Assembly: GCA_003545625.1 (NCBI GenBank) | Contig: DODH01000200.1 | Location: 1-7,560, forward strand | Direction: 5' to 3' | Length of the DNA: 7,560 nt | Source of the DNA: Nitrospina sp. | Lineage (GTDB): Bacteria; Nitrospinota; Nitrospinia; Nitrospinales; VA-1 | Shown here: in pieces, positions 1 through 5,708 of the stretch | Position numbering within the stretch: the first letter of the stretch is position 1 | Layout: each line of letters opens with the position of its first letter | Notes under the pieces: model-generated | The model's input: only the letters and a program-made list of their open reading frames with translations | Databases searched by the model: none | Told to the model about the DNA's origin: nothing | Translations under genes and position numbers: made by a program

Positions 1-239
1 AAAGGGATCCACATAAAGCATCACAAGCTTCTGCAAGCCAATACTTTTTAATTCATGAAATATTCGTGCTAAACTCCTTAAATAATCGGATCTGATATAG
101 GGGGGAGCAGTAAAGTTTTGTTGGGGTATTTATGGGGGTAACTCATGACATCCAACAGGATAACACCTTTATATTTCAATGCGATAAAGCTTCTATTAAG
201 TAGACCTTGGGGCTACCACACTATTCGTTGGGAGCGGGT
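1..239. other. AT-rich non-coding left edge
   Basis: No gene is supported here. The plus-strand frames entering from the left edge stop at 49-51 and 93-95 and give no recognisable C-terminus. Minus-strand reading frames are short, for example about 22 codons running down from 146 to a stop at 78-80. The composition is visibly richer in A and T than the genes to the right. A short imperfect hairpin, GTAG-A-CC / GG-G-CTAC at 200-216, lies about 25 nt beyond the stop of the neighbouring minus-strand gene. It lacks a proper U-tract on that strand, so I do not call it a terminator. Confidence 0.6.
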
Positions 240-476
240 TCAGCGGTTGAGGAGTTTTTGCAGAGTTTTGTCGCGGATTTTTTTGACCTTGTGTTCTGAA
301 ATTTCGAGAACCATGGCGATTTCCTCAGTAGTCAGTTCTTCATGATAGTGCAGGGCGATCACCAATTTTTCTTGCTCGGAAAGAAGGTCGATGCCTTCGG
401 CAATGTCAACCTTCCAGTTTGCCCGGTCATCGGGTGAAAGCTCTTTGGTTTGGGTCAAAGTCGTGGTTTCGTTCAT
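240..476 (-). CDS. Small protein consisting of a free-standing sigma-70 region 4-like helix-turn-helix
   Basis: The protein has 78 residues. Residues 1-25 are polar and unrecognised. Residues 31-76 match sigma-70 family region 4: a helix around LLSEQEKLVIALHY (31-44) like region 4.1, then the turn ELTTEEIAMVLEIS (47-60) and a recognition helix SEHKVKKIRDKTLQKL (60-75) like region 4.2 of FliA or RpoD. In the family, region 4 reads the -35 element and contacts the beta flap. Regions 1 to 3 are absent and the small gene upstream does not supply a recognisable region 2, so it is not a complete sigma factor. A GGGGA Shine-Dalgarno sits 5 nt before the ATG. The gene follows the 51-residue ORF by 13 nt and is probably co-transcribed from the sigma-54 promoter at 696-712. 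It could act as a DNA-binding regulator, a partial sigma subunit or an RNA polymerase modulator. The fold call is firm; the role is inference. Confidence 0.75.
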   Translation of the reverse strand: MNETTTLTQTKELSPDDRANWKVDIAEGIDLLSEQEKLVIALHYHEELTTEEIAMVLEISEHKVKKIRDKTLQKLLNR

Positions 477-489
477 TGGAGTCCCCGTT

Positions 490-645
490 TCAGTGCATTT
501 TTTTCAGATTACTGGTGGCTTCATCTTTACCCCGTTTTAATGCCGCGACACAGCGCTTGTCTTTGCGATATACATTCCAGCCAACACGGTTGGCGGTGTC
601 CCTGAACATCTGGGTTAAAATTTCATCTATCGTCAAGTCTTTCAT
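490..645 (-). CDS. Unrecognised 51-residue protein, first gene of the sigma-54-driven operon
   Basis: I do not recognise this protein. It is a 51-residue, strongly basic product that starts MKDLTIDEIL and ends in a Lys/Arg-rich tail around RKDKRCVAALKRGK and NLKKMH. It has one cysteine (residue 32) and no membrane segment or signal peptide. The start at 645 is chosen over an in-frame ATG at 678 for two reasons. A strong Shine-Dalgarno (AGGGAGG, 650-656) lies 4 nt before it, and the predicted sigma-54 transcription start near 685 would leave only a few nucleotides of leader for the longer form. Thirteen nucleotides separate its stop from the region 4-like gene, which suggests one operon. The basic charge allows nucleic-acid or RNA polymerase contact, but nothing in the sequence proves it. 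The coding call rests on the Shine-Dalgarno, promoter and spacing. Confidence 0.65.
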   Translation of the reverse strand: MKDLTIDEILTQMFRDTANRVGWNVYRKDKRCVAALKRGKDEATSNLKKMH

Positions 646-649
646 AACG

Positions 650-656
650 CCTCCCT
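650..656 (-). promoter_or_regulatory. Ribosome binding site that fixes the start of the 51-residue gene
   Basis: On the minus strand the sequence reads AGGGAGG, then CGTT, then ATG (645-643). It is the strongest Shine-Dalgarno on this side of the window and decides the start of the small ORF against the longer in-frame alternative at 678. Confidence 0.7.
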
Positions 657-665
657 GTCTGAATT

Positions 666-694
666 TTGACGCAAACACCTTTTTTTAGTTTATA
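666..694 (+). promoter_or_regulatory. Possible sigma-70 promoter for the exported hydrolase gene
   Basis: TTGACG (666-671) matches the -35 consensus at five of six positions. It is followed after 17 nt by a weak TTTATA (689-694), or after 19 nt by TATAGA (691-696). Either would start transcription just past 700, giving a leader of roughly 135 nt. The -10 match is poor and the placement over the divergent sigma-54 promoter is only suggestive. Confidence 0.25.
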
Positions 695-695
695 G

Positions 696-712
696 AGCAA
701 ATCACGTGCCAA
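696..712 (-). promoter_or_regulatory. Sigma-54 (RpoN) -24/-12 promoter
   Basis: The minus strand reads TTGGCACG-TGAT-TTGCT, an exact match to the sigma-54 consensus YTGGCACG-N4-TTGCW, with the required 10 bp between the GG (710-709) and the GC (698-697). Transcription should start near position 685, giving a leader of about 40 nt before the ATG at 645. Sigma-54 promoters need an ATP-dependent enhancer-binding activator; none is encoded in the window. The element overlaps a possible plus-strand promoter for the divergent hydrolase gene, so the two could interfere. Confidence 0.85.
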
Positions 713-718
713 AACTCC

Positions 719-756
719 AAATCCCAACCCTTAGCATGTTGGGGGGGCAGGGATTT
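719..756. repeat. Nested inverted repeats between the divergent transcription units
   Basis: There is an outer pair AAATCCC (719-725) and GGGATTT (750-756), and an inner pair CCCAAC (723-728) and GTTGGG (738-743) separated by 9 nt. The element could be a protein-binding site or a hairpin in the leader of the hydrolase mRNA. It lies about 35-70 bp upstream of the predicted sigma-54 start, closer than a usual enhancer but within reach of an activator or repressor. Function is inference only. Confidence 0.4.
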
Positions 757-822
757 CCCTTTCCCTTCTCTATAAAGCCCGGTAAAATTCGACTATTCCG
801 TAAATTTCTAAATCCTTTTCCC

Positions 823-828
823 GAGGAG
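823..828 (+). promoter_or_regulatory. Ribosome binding site of the exported hydrolase gene
   Basis: GAGGAG sits 9 nt before the ATG at 838 and only 3 nt before the in-frame ATG at 832. The spacing favours 838; the two starts differ by two residues. It also argues against a GTG at 706, which has no such site and would bury the signal peptide. Confidence 0.65.
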
Positions 829-837
829 CCAATGAAT

Positions 838-1638
838 ATGAAAACCTTTCTCCAATTGGTGTTCCTAGCAATTCTAAGTTTTGCCACCGTGGCTCAAGCG
901 GAGGTTCAAACTCAGGAGATCGATTACACCCAGAACGGAACGACGTTAAAAGGCTATATCGCTTATGACGATGCAATTAAAGGAAAACGTCCGGGGATTC
1001 TTGTGGTCCACGAATGGTGGGGGCACAACAAACATGCCCGGAACCGAGCCCGCATGCTGGCGGGAATTGGATACACCGCTTTGGCAGTGGATATGTATGG
1101 CAATGGAAAAACGGCGGACCACCCCAAAAAGGCAGGTGAATTTATGAACGCCGCTTTTAAGGACTGGAAAACCTCCCAAGCCCGCTTCAACAAAGCCAAG
1201 GAAGTTTTGCAGGCCCATAAGACTGTGAACCCGGAACAAATTGGAGCCATCGGATTCTGTTTTGGGGGTGCGGTGTCCATTCGCATGGCAAGGGGTGGTG
1301 CTGATTTGGCTGGAATCGTTGCTTTTCACAGCGCATTGCCTTTAGAACCGGCGATCACAAACATGAAAGCATCCGTTGTGATCATTAACGGATCTGAGGA
1401 TTCTTTTCTAAAACCTGAAAGCGTTGGTTCTTTCTCCAGCCAAATGGTTGCTGGCAATGTGGATTTCACCTATCTGAATCTTTCTGGGGTCAAACACAGT
1501 TTTACCAACAAACAAGCGGACGAATTCAGTAAAAAATTCAACATTCCCAACCTGGAATACAACAAGCAGGCGGATGAGCGGTCTTGGTCGGCAATGCAGA
1601 AATTTTTCCAGCGTATCTTTGCTCAAGCCGGAAATTAA
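838..1638 (+). CDS. Exported dienelactone hydrolase family protein
   Basis: This 266-residue alpha/beta-hydrolase belongs to the dienelactone hydrolase family, whose members cleave lactones and esters. Residues 1-21 form a Sec signal peptide: MK, a hydrophobic stretch, then AQA just before Glu22, so the mature enzyme should be periplasmic or outer-membrane-associated. The hydrolase core starts near residue 30. The family signatures are visible: VHEWWG (57-62), the nucleophile Cys141 in GFCFGG, Asp188 in GSEDSF and His220 in VKHSF, the complete Cys-Asp-His triad. The length is near the family's usual 230-270 plus signal peptide. An acylpyruvase gene starts 4 nt after its stop, so the two are probably one operon. 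The substrate is unknown: dienelactones of aromatic degradation are the classic ones, but many exported members act on other esters. The possible start at 832 adds only Met-Asn. Confidence 0.93.
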   Translation: MKTFLQLVFLAILSFATVAQAEVQTQEIDYTQNGTTLKGYIAYDDAIKGKRPGILVVHEWWGHNKHARNRARMLAGIGYTALAVDMYGNGKTADHPKKAGEFMNAAFKDWKTSQARFNKAKEVLQAHKTVNPEQIGAIGFCFGGAVSIRMARGGADLAGIVAFHSALPLEPAITNMKASVVIINGSEDSFLKPESVGSFSSQMVAGNVDFTYLNLSGVKHSFTNKQADEFSKKFNIPNLEYNKQADERSWSAMQKFFQRIFAQAGN

Positions 1639-1642
1639 CTCA

Positions 1643-2308
1643 TTGCAGATTTCAATCGACAATCAATCGTTCACTCCCAACCGGATTTTTTGCATCGGCA
1701 AAAATTATGGCGAACATATCAGGGAGCTGGGTGGTAAAACGCCGGAAGAACCGGTGGTTTTTATGAAACCGGTTTCCAGTATCGTGGTTCCCGGCGAAAG
1801 CCTGTTTATACCTCGCCATGGCAATCTCCTGCATCATGAAGTGGAAGTGGTGCTTTCGATCAGCAGGGAAGGGCAAGATATTCCTCAAGCGAACGCTTTA
1901 TCGTTTATTGCCGGAGTTTCTTTAGGACTGGATTTAACCTTGCGCGATGTTCAAGTCCGGTTAAAAAAATCGGGCCTGCCCTGGGAACTTTCTAAATCGT
2001 TTGAGCAGAGTGCCCCCTTGGGACTCTTCAAGGCTTACGATCCAGATTCCATTGACCTGGAAAATTTATCGTTCACCTGTTCGGTTAACGGGGAGCTTCG
2101 GCAGGAGGGCAATACCCGGGACATGTTATTCCCTATTAAAAGTTTGATCCACACGCTGAGCGGATGGTGGACGTTGAGGCCGGGCGATATCATTTTTACC
2201 GGAACTCCGGCGGGGGTGGGTCCGCTTAAAGCCGGGGACCGCGTAGACATTGAGAGTTCTGCCATCGGCCAGTTTTCCTGGGGTTTATTTACTTCTGGGA
2301 AAATTTAA
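1643..2308 (+). CDS. FAHD1/YcgM-type acylpyruvase (fumarylacetoacetate hydrolase family)
   Basis: From a TTG start this is a 221-residue single-domain FAH-fold enzyme, close to E. coli YcgM in length and sequence style. Family members hydrolyse acylpyruvates such as fumarylpyruvate, and FAHD1 also decarboxylates oxaloacetate, using Mg or Mn. All the expected residues are present with a constant offset from human FAHD1: His25 and Glu28 in NYGEHIREL, metal ligands Glu66 and Glu68 in HHEVEV and Asp97 in LDLTLRD, and Lys118 in WELSKSF. GTPAGVGPL (187-195) is the typical C-terminal signature. TTG at 1643, 4 nt after the hydrolase stop, gives the family length. An in-frame ATG at 1574 would overlap the hydrolase gene by 65 nt and add 23 residues with no family resemblance. 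The Shine-Dalgarno is weak (CGGAA), so translational coupling is likely. It has no signal peptide and is cytosolic. The 3' end overlaps the opposing TfoX-N gene by 20 nt. Confidence 0.92.
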   Translation: MQISIDNQSFTPNRIFCIGKNYGEHIRELGGKTPEEPVVFMKPVSSIVVPGESLFIPRHGNLLHHEVEVVLSISREGQDIPQANALSFIAGVSLGLDLTLRDVQVRLKKSGLPWELSKSFEQSAPLGLFKAYDPDSIDLENLSFTCSVNGELRQEGNTRDMLFPIKSLIHTLSGWWTLRPGDIIFTGTPAGVGPLKAGDRVDIESSAIGQFSWGLFTSGKI

Positions 2309-2639
2309 TACTTTTATTGACGAGTTTCTTAAGTCTTGCGGGTTCATTGAGGATGTGTTGAGAAAGGACTGCATATTCTTTTTTGACATGGCCGTTGGGG
2401 AAATATTTGAGTGGTTTCACTCCTTTTTCTTTAAAAAGCATTGCCAAAGCTTCGGGGGGTAGTTTGAGCGCGACCCCAAACTTACCGCAGGAGATAAAAA
2501 TATTCCCATTCACATACCCGGCTACTGCACCAAAACATTTTTTGAACTCCAGGTTGTGTGTGCTTGAAAGGCGAGGGCGAACTTTTTTAAGTAAACTTTC
2601 TAATTTGTCACGGTAGGGATTAACTTTTACTTCAATCAT
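2289..2639 (-). CDS. TfoX N-terminal domain protein
   Basis: This 116-residue protein carries a TfoX N-terminal domain. The core runs from KKCFGAVAGYVNG (33-45) through FGVALKLPPEA (54-64), matching the family pattern in which an MFGG-like turn is followed by two beta strands and a K/TPEN-like segment, and ends with a helix around residues 98-113. TfoX (Sxy) in gammaproteobacteria activates competence genes with CRP, but stand-alone TfoX-N proteins are widespread and mostly uncharacterised, so competence is not implied. The TfoX C-terminal domain is absent. It follows ruvB by 17 nt on the same strand, so it is probably the last gene of the yebC-ruvCAB operon. No clear Shine-Dalgarno is visible before the ATG. 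It overlaps the acylpyruvase gene tail-to-tail by 20 nt, and no terminator is seen between them. Confidence 0.82.
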   Translation of the reverse strand: MIEVKVNPYRDKLESLLKKVRPRLSSTHNLEFKKCFGAVAGYVNGNIFISCGKFGVALKLPPEALAMLFKEKGVKPLKYFPNGHVKKEYAVLSQHILNEPARLKKLVNKSIKFSQK

Positions 2640-2656
2640 TTTTCAATGCCAAGGTT

Positions 2657-3682
2657 CTAAAATAGACTTTCCTGGTCATTTTTACTCGGTGGAAGTTTAT
2701 TGAAATGTTTGTAGGCCAGTGGCGTGGCCACCCTCCCACGGGGGGTGCGCTGGATGAATCCGGTCTGGATGAGGTAAGGTTCCAGCACATCTTCGATAGT
2801 ATCTTTTTCTTCGCTGATGGATGCCGCCAGGTTTTCGATGCCCACCGGTCCACCGGAATATTTTTCTATCATTGCCAATAGAAGTTTGTGGTCCATTTTG
2901 TCGAGACCTTTACCATCCACTTCCATCATTTCGAGTGCATCGTTAGCAACCTCGCGGGTGATAATGCCATCGGCTTTCACCTGGGCATAGTCGCGCACGC
3001 GCCTTAACAGTCGGTTGGCAATTCTTGGGGTGCCGCGTGAGCGGCGAGCAATTTCATTGGCTCCTTCGGGAACGATATCGATTTCAAGAATGCCGGCTGA
3101 ACGGGTGAGAATAGTTTCCAGTTCCTTCTCGTTATAATAGTCGAGCCTATGCACCACCCCGAAGCGGTCGCGCAAAGGGGAGGTGAGAAGACCTGCCCTT
3201 GTCGTGGCCCCCACCAGGGTGAAGGGCGGCAGTTCCAGCTTGATGGAGCGGGCGCTTGGCCCCTGTCCGATCATGATGTCCAGTTTATAGTCTTCCATTG
3301 CCGAGTAGAGAATTTCTTCGATCACGTTGGAGAGTCGGTGAATCTCATCGATGAAAAGGACATCGCCTTTTTTCAGGTTGGTGAGAAGCGCCGCCAGGTC
3401 GCCGGTCTTTTCGATGACCGGACCCGAGGTGCTCTTGAGGTTTGCGCCCATTTCGCCAGCGATGATATTGGCTAACGTGGTCTTGCCAAGGCCGGGCGGA
3501 CCGTAAAACAGCACATGGTCGAGGGACTCCTCTCTCATTTTTGCGGCGGCTATGAAGATGTTCAGGTTTTCCTTGATCTTTTCCTGCCCGACATATTCGG
3601 CCAGTTGGCTGGGTCTGAGACTGTTGTCGTACTGGACTTCTTCGTTATCCAGTTCCGAGTTTATGAGTCTGTCTTCGTCCAT
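2657..3682 (-). CDS. ruvB: Holliday junction branch migration ATPase RuvB
   Basis: RuvB is the hexameric AAA+ motor that, loaded by RuvA, pumps DNA through Holliday junctions during recombinational repair. The 341-residue product is of normal length. Seen in order: Walker [10 protein letters not shown] (61-69), Walker B FIDEIH (110-115), sensor 1 GATTRAG (158-164), the arginine-finger segment SPLRDRFG (168-175), sensor 2 GTPR (217-220), and the C-terminal winged-helix DNA-binding domain with TPRGR (313-317). The start is supported by an AGGA Shine-Dalgarno. It lies 25 nt after ruvA and 17 nt before the TfoX-N gene. The N-terminal 20 residues, acidic and variable, are typical of the family. 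No LexA box is recognisable upstream of the operon. Confidence 0.98.
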   Translation of the reverse strand: MDEDRLINSELDNEEVQYDNSLRPSQLAEYVGQEKIKENLNIFIAAAKMREESLDHVLFYGPPGLGKTTLANIIAGEMGANLKSTSGPVIEKTGDLAALLTNLKKGDVLFIDEIHRLSNVIEEILYSAMEDYKLDIMIGQGPSARSIKLELPPFTLVGATTRAGLLTSPLRDRFGVVHRLDYYNEKELETILTRSAGILEIDIVPEGANEIARRSRGTPRIANRLLRRVRDYAQVKADGIITREVANDALEMMEVDGKGLDKMDHKLLLAMIEKYSGGPVGIENLAASISEEKDTIEDVLEPYLIQTGFIQRTPRGRVATPLAYKHFNKLPPSKNDQESLF

Positions 3683-3707
3683 TATTTTTTCCTGCGGGTG
3701 AGACCCG

Positions 3708-4301
3708 CTATAAAATATTCAAACTTTCTTTAATGAGGTCTTCGAGGCTGGCGTCTTTGCCGTTCTGATTATAGATTGTTTTCAGGGCTTTTTCTGCCTC
3801 CGGTTTTTTATAGCCGAGGTTGACAAGAGCCGAGAGTGCGTCGTCATAGAAGCCTTGCTTTGGTGTGGCTCCAGGGTGATGCGCCATTTCCAGTGCCAGG
3901 TCTGCCAGTTTATCTTTCATTTCCATGGCCAGGCGTTCGGCAGTTTTTTTGCCGACACCGGGGATGGTGCTCAGTCTGGCGGCATCATTATTCATCACAG
4001 CGGAAATAAAATCTGCCGGGGACATACCGGACAGGATGCCCAGAGCCACCCGGGGTCCAACCTTGTTGATGGTAATGAGTTTTTGAAAAATAGTTTGTTC
4101 TTCTTCTGTCAAAAAACCGAAAAGTTTCAGTTCATCTTCCCGTACGCGGGTATGCACCCTGAGCGAAACCGTTTGGCCCAAGCCGGGCAGGGCGTAATAG
4201 GTAGATAGTGGTGTGAAAACCTGATAGCCCACGCCATTGACATCGACGATGGTATATTCGGGAGACTTATAAGTCAGCTGTCCTTTAAGGTGGGCGATCA
4301 T
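3708..4301 (-). CDS. ruvA: Holliday junction DNA-binding protein RuvA
   Basis: RuvA binds the four-way junction as a tetramer or octamer and recruits RuvB. The 197-residue product has the three usual domains. An N-terminal OB-fold (about 1-63) includes the acidic-pin pair Glu55-Asp56 in [11 protein letters not shown]. The second domain has two helix-hairpin-helix motifs, [13 protein letters not shown] (78-90) and [13 protein letters not shown] (113-125). A flexible linker rich in His, Pro and Gly leads to the RuvB-binding C-terminal domain (about 151-197). It starts 7 nt after the ruvC stop with a poor Shine-Dalgarno, which suggests translational coupling to ruvC. Confidence 0.97.
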   Translation of the reverse strand: MIAHLKGQLTYKSPEYTIVDVNGVGYQVFTPLSTYYALPGLGQTVSLRVHTRVREDELKLFGFLTEEEQTIFQKLITINKVGPRVALGILSGMSPADFISAVMNNDAARLSTIPGVGKKTAERLAMEMKDKLADLALEMAHHPGATPKQGFYDDALSALVNLGYKKPEAEKALKTIYNQNGKDASLEDLIKESLNIL

Positions 4302-4308
4302 GTTTTAA

Positions 4309-4809
4309 TTATCTTTGTGCGAGTTTGATTTTTTGTTGCAGTCCGGCGTTATGAATGTGGCAGATAGCGACAGCCAGAGCGTCGGAGGCATCAAACGGTT
4401 CGGGTTTTTCTTTAAGCTTGAGCAGGACGGTAACCATATCGCGCACCTGGTTTTTATCGGCGCGTCCGTAGCCGACTACTGATTGTTTGATCTCCAGCGG
4501 ACTGTATTCCGCAAGCTCAATGCCGCAATTGATGGCGGCCAGCAGGATGACGCCGCGGGTTTGCGCAAGTTTTATTACTGTTTTCACGTTGGTGGCGTAG
4601 AACAGGTCTTCCACTACTACCACATCGGGCTGAAATTTCTCTATGGCGAGCACCAGTTCATCATAAATGCGTTTGAGTCGGTCGGGAAAAGTATGTTTGG
4701 ATGTACTGCGCACACTGCTCCAGTGTACGGCATGCAGGTCGCCTTTGATTTCTTCAACGATACCGAATCCGGTGCAGTTGCTTCCGGGGTCGATTCCCAT
4801 GACACGCAT
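4309..4809 (-). CDS. ruvC: Crossover junction endodeoxyribonuclease RuvC
   Basis: RuvC is the dimeric Mg-dependent resolvase that cuts Holliday junctions symmetrically. The 166-residue product has the RNase H-like fold with the full acidic quartet: Asp7 in GIDPGS, Glu67 in VVVEDLFY, and Asp140 and Asp143 in FDASDALAVA. The QSVVGYGRADKNQV segment (109-122) is the conserved loop before the last catalytic helix. The ATG at 4809 gives the canonical start MRVMGIDPG; an AAGG lies about 10 nt upstream. It sits 60 nt after yebC and 7 nt before ruvA in the common yebC-ruvC-ruvA-ruvB order. Confidence 0.97.
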   Translation of the reverse strand: MRVMGIDPGSNCTGFGIVEEIKGDLHAVHWSSVRSTSKHTFPDRLKRIYDELVLAIEKFQPDVVVVEDLFYATNVKTVIKLAQTRGVILLAAINCGIELAEYSPLEIKQSVVGYGRADKNQVRDMVTVLLKLKEKPEPFDASDALAVAICHIHNAGLQQKIKLAQR

Positions 4810-4869
4810 TTTATTCAGCCTTGGTGAAAAGGTTGGACCTGTCTATAAAAAGAGGGGCCGGTCGGGGTT

Positions 4870-5625
4870 TTAGCTACTTTCAATGATAGCGGCCATGACA
4901 TCATCCGGGATGTCGAAATTGGAATAGGCTTTTTGGATGTCGTCGTGGTCGTCCAGAATATCCATCAGTTTGAGTAGTGCTTTGCCTTTTTTCGCATCCA
5001 GCGAAACGGTATTTTGGGGAATGCGGGTAAGCTCTGCCGTATCCATGGGTACATCCGCTTCTTCGAGAGCCTTGCGCACAGTCTCGAAATTTTCAATGGC
5101 GGTGGTGATCTCGTAGTGATCTTCAACGGTTTGCATATCATCGGCACCGGCATCGATGACCAGTTCCATAAGGTCGTCTTCGCTTTTAGCCTCGGTTTTA
5201 ACGGTGATGAGTCCTTTTTTCTCGAACATCCACCCCACACAGCCGTTTTCACCGAGGTTTCCGCCGGCTTTACCGAGGGCGGCCCGAATTTCGCTGACGG
5301 TGCGGTTTTTGTTGTCGGTCATCGCTTCCAAAAAGATGGCCGCTCCTCCGGGACCGTATCCTTCATAGGTGACCTCTTCATAGTGTACGCCTTCCAACTC
5401 GCCAGTACCTTTTTTAATGGCGCGAGTGATGTTGTCGACCGGCATGTTTTTGCCTTTGGCGATCAAGATGGCGGTTCTAAGGCGCGGGTTGCCAGCGGGG
5501 TCTCCGCCACCGATGCGAGCCGCCACAGTGATTTCCTTAATGAGCTTGGTGAAAATTTTTCCGCGTTTGGCGTCGGCCGCGCCCTTTTTATGTTTTATAC
5601 TGGCCCACTTGGAATGACCGGACAT
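4870..5625 (-). CDS. yebC: YebC/PmpR family (TACO1-like) translation or transcription factor
   Basis: This 251-residue protein is a full-length YebC family member. It opens with [15 protein letters not shown], and the EGYGPGG (88-94), TDNKNRT (103-109) and [14 protein letters not shown] (121-134) signatures follow; the acidic C-terminus is typical. The family was first described as transcription regulators (PmpR). Mitochondrial TACO1 and recent bacterial work point instead to a role on the ribosome, easing translation of difficult stretches such as polyproline. Which applies here cannot be read from sequence. An AAGGA Shine-Dalgarno lies 6 nt before the ATG. It is the first gene of the minus-strand operon leading into ruvCAB, and diverges from the fumarate reductase-like genes. 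Confidence 0.96.
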   Translation of the reverse strand: MSGHSKWASIKHKKGAADAKRGKIFTKLIKEITVAARIGGGDPAGNPRLRTAILIAKGKNMPVDNITRAIKKGTGELEGVHYEEVTYEGYGPGGAAIFLEAMTDNKNRTVSEIRAALGKAGGNLGENGCVGWMFEKKGLITVKTEAKSEDDLMELVIDAGADDMQTVEDHYEITTAIENFETVRKALEEADVPMDTAELTRIPQNTVSLDAKKGKALLKLMDILDDHDDIQKAYSNFDIPDDVMAAIIESS

Positions 5626-5665
5626 ATTCGTTCCTTATGCAAAAAAATATTATTAACTTGGAGTA

Positions 5666-5694
5666 ATTTAACATAATCTGGGATCATCTCTCAA
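5666..5694 (-). promoter_or_regulatory. Probable sigma-70 promoter of the yebC-ruvCAB operon
   Basis: On the minus strand TTGAGA (5694-5689, five of six consensus matches) is followed after exactly 17 nt by TTAAAT (5671-5666, four of six). Transcription would begin near 5659, leaving a leader of about 34 nt. The 83-nt divergent gap 5626-5708 also holds a plus-strand CATAAT (5672-5677) that might serve as a -10 for the iron-sulfur gene, but with no good -35. Confidence 0.4.
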
Positions 5695-5708
5695 CTTCGT
5701 ATGAGCTT

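Noticed and set aside
200..216. Hairpin as terminator of the region 4 gene
   Set aside because: The stem is short with a mismatch and is followed on the minus strand by TTAATAG, not a U-run.
490..645. 51-residue protein as the missing sigma region 2 of a split sigma factor
   Set aside because: It is too short and lacks the aromatic and basic pattern of regions 2.2-2.4, so a SigO/RsoA-like pair is not supported.
646..678. Upstream ATG (678) for the 51-residue ORF
   Set aside because: The predicted transcript begins near 685, leaving almost no leader, and the strong AGGGAGG lies before the ATG at 645 instead.
706..837. Extended N-terminus of the hydrolase from a GTG at 706
   Set aside because: It has no Shine-Dalgarno, overlaps the sigma-54 promoter and would place about 44 residues before a clean signal peptide; GAGGAG at 823-828 marks the start at 832 or 838.
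4810..4869. Terminator between yebC and ruvC (C-rich stretch then TTTTT on the minus strand)
   Set aside because: There is no complementary G-rich arm to form a stem, and the operon order argues for read-through.
5014..5676. Long plus-strand open frame of 220 codons opposite yebC
   Set aside because: It is antisense to a clear yebC gene, shows no recognisable domain and has the look of a shadow frame; the same holds for plus-strand frames opposite ruvA, ruvB and ruvC.
5626..5708. LexA (SOS) box before the yebC-ruvCAB operon
   Set aside because: No CTG-N10-CAG or Bacillus-type GAAC-N4-GTTC palindrome was found in the interval; SOS control cannot be claimed.
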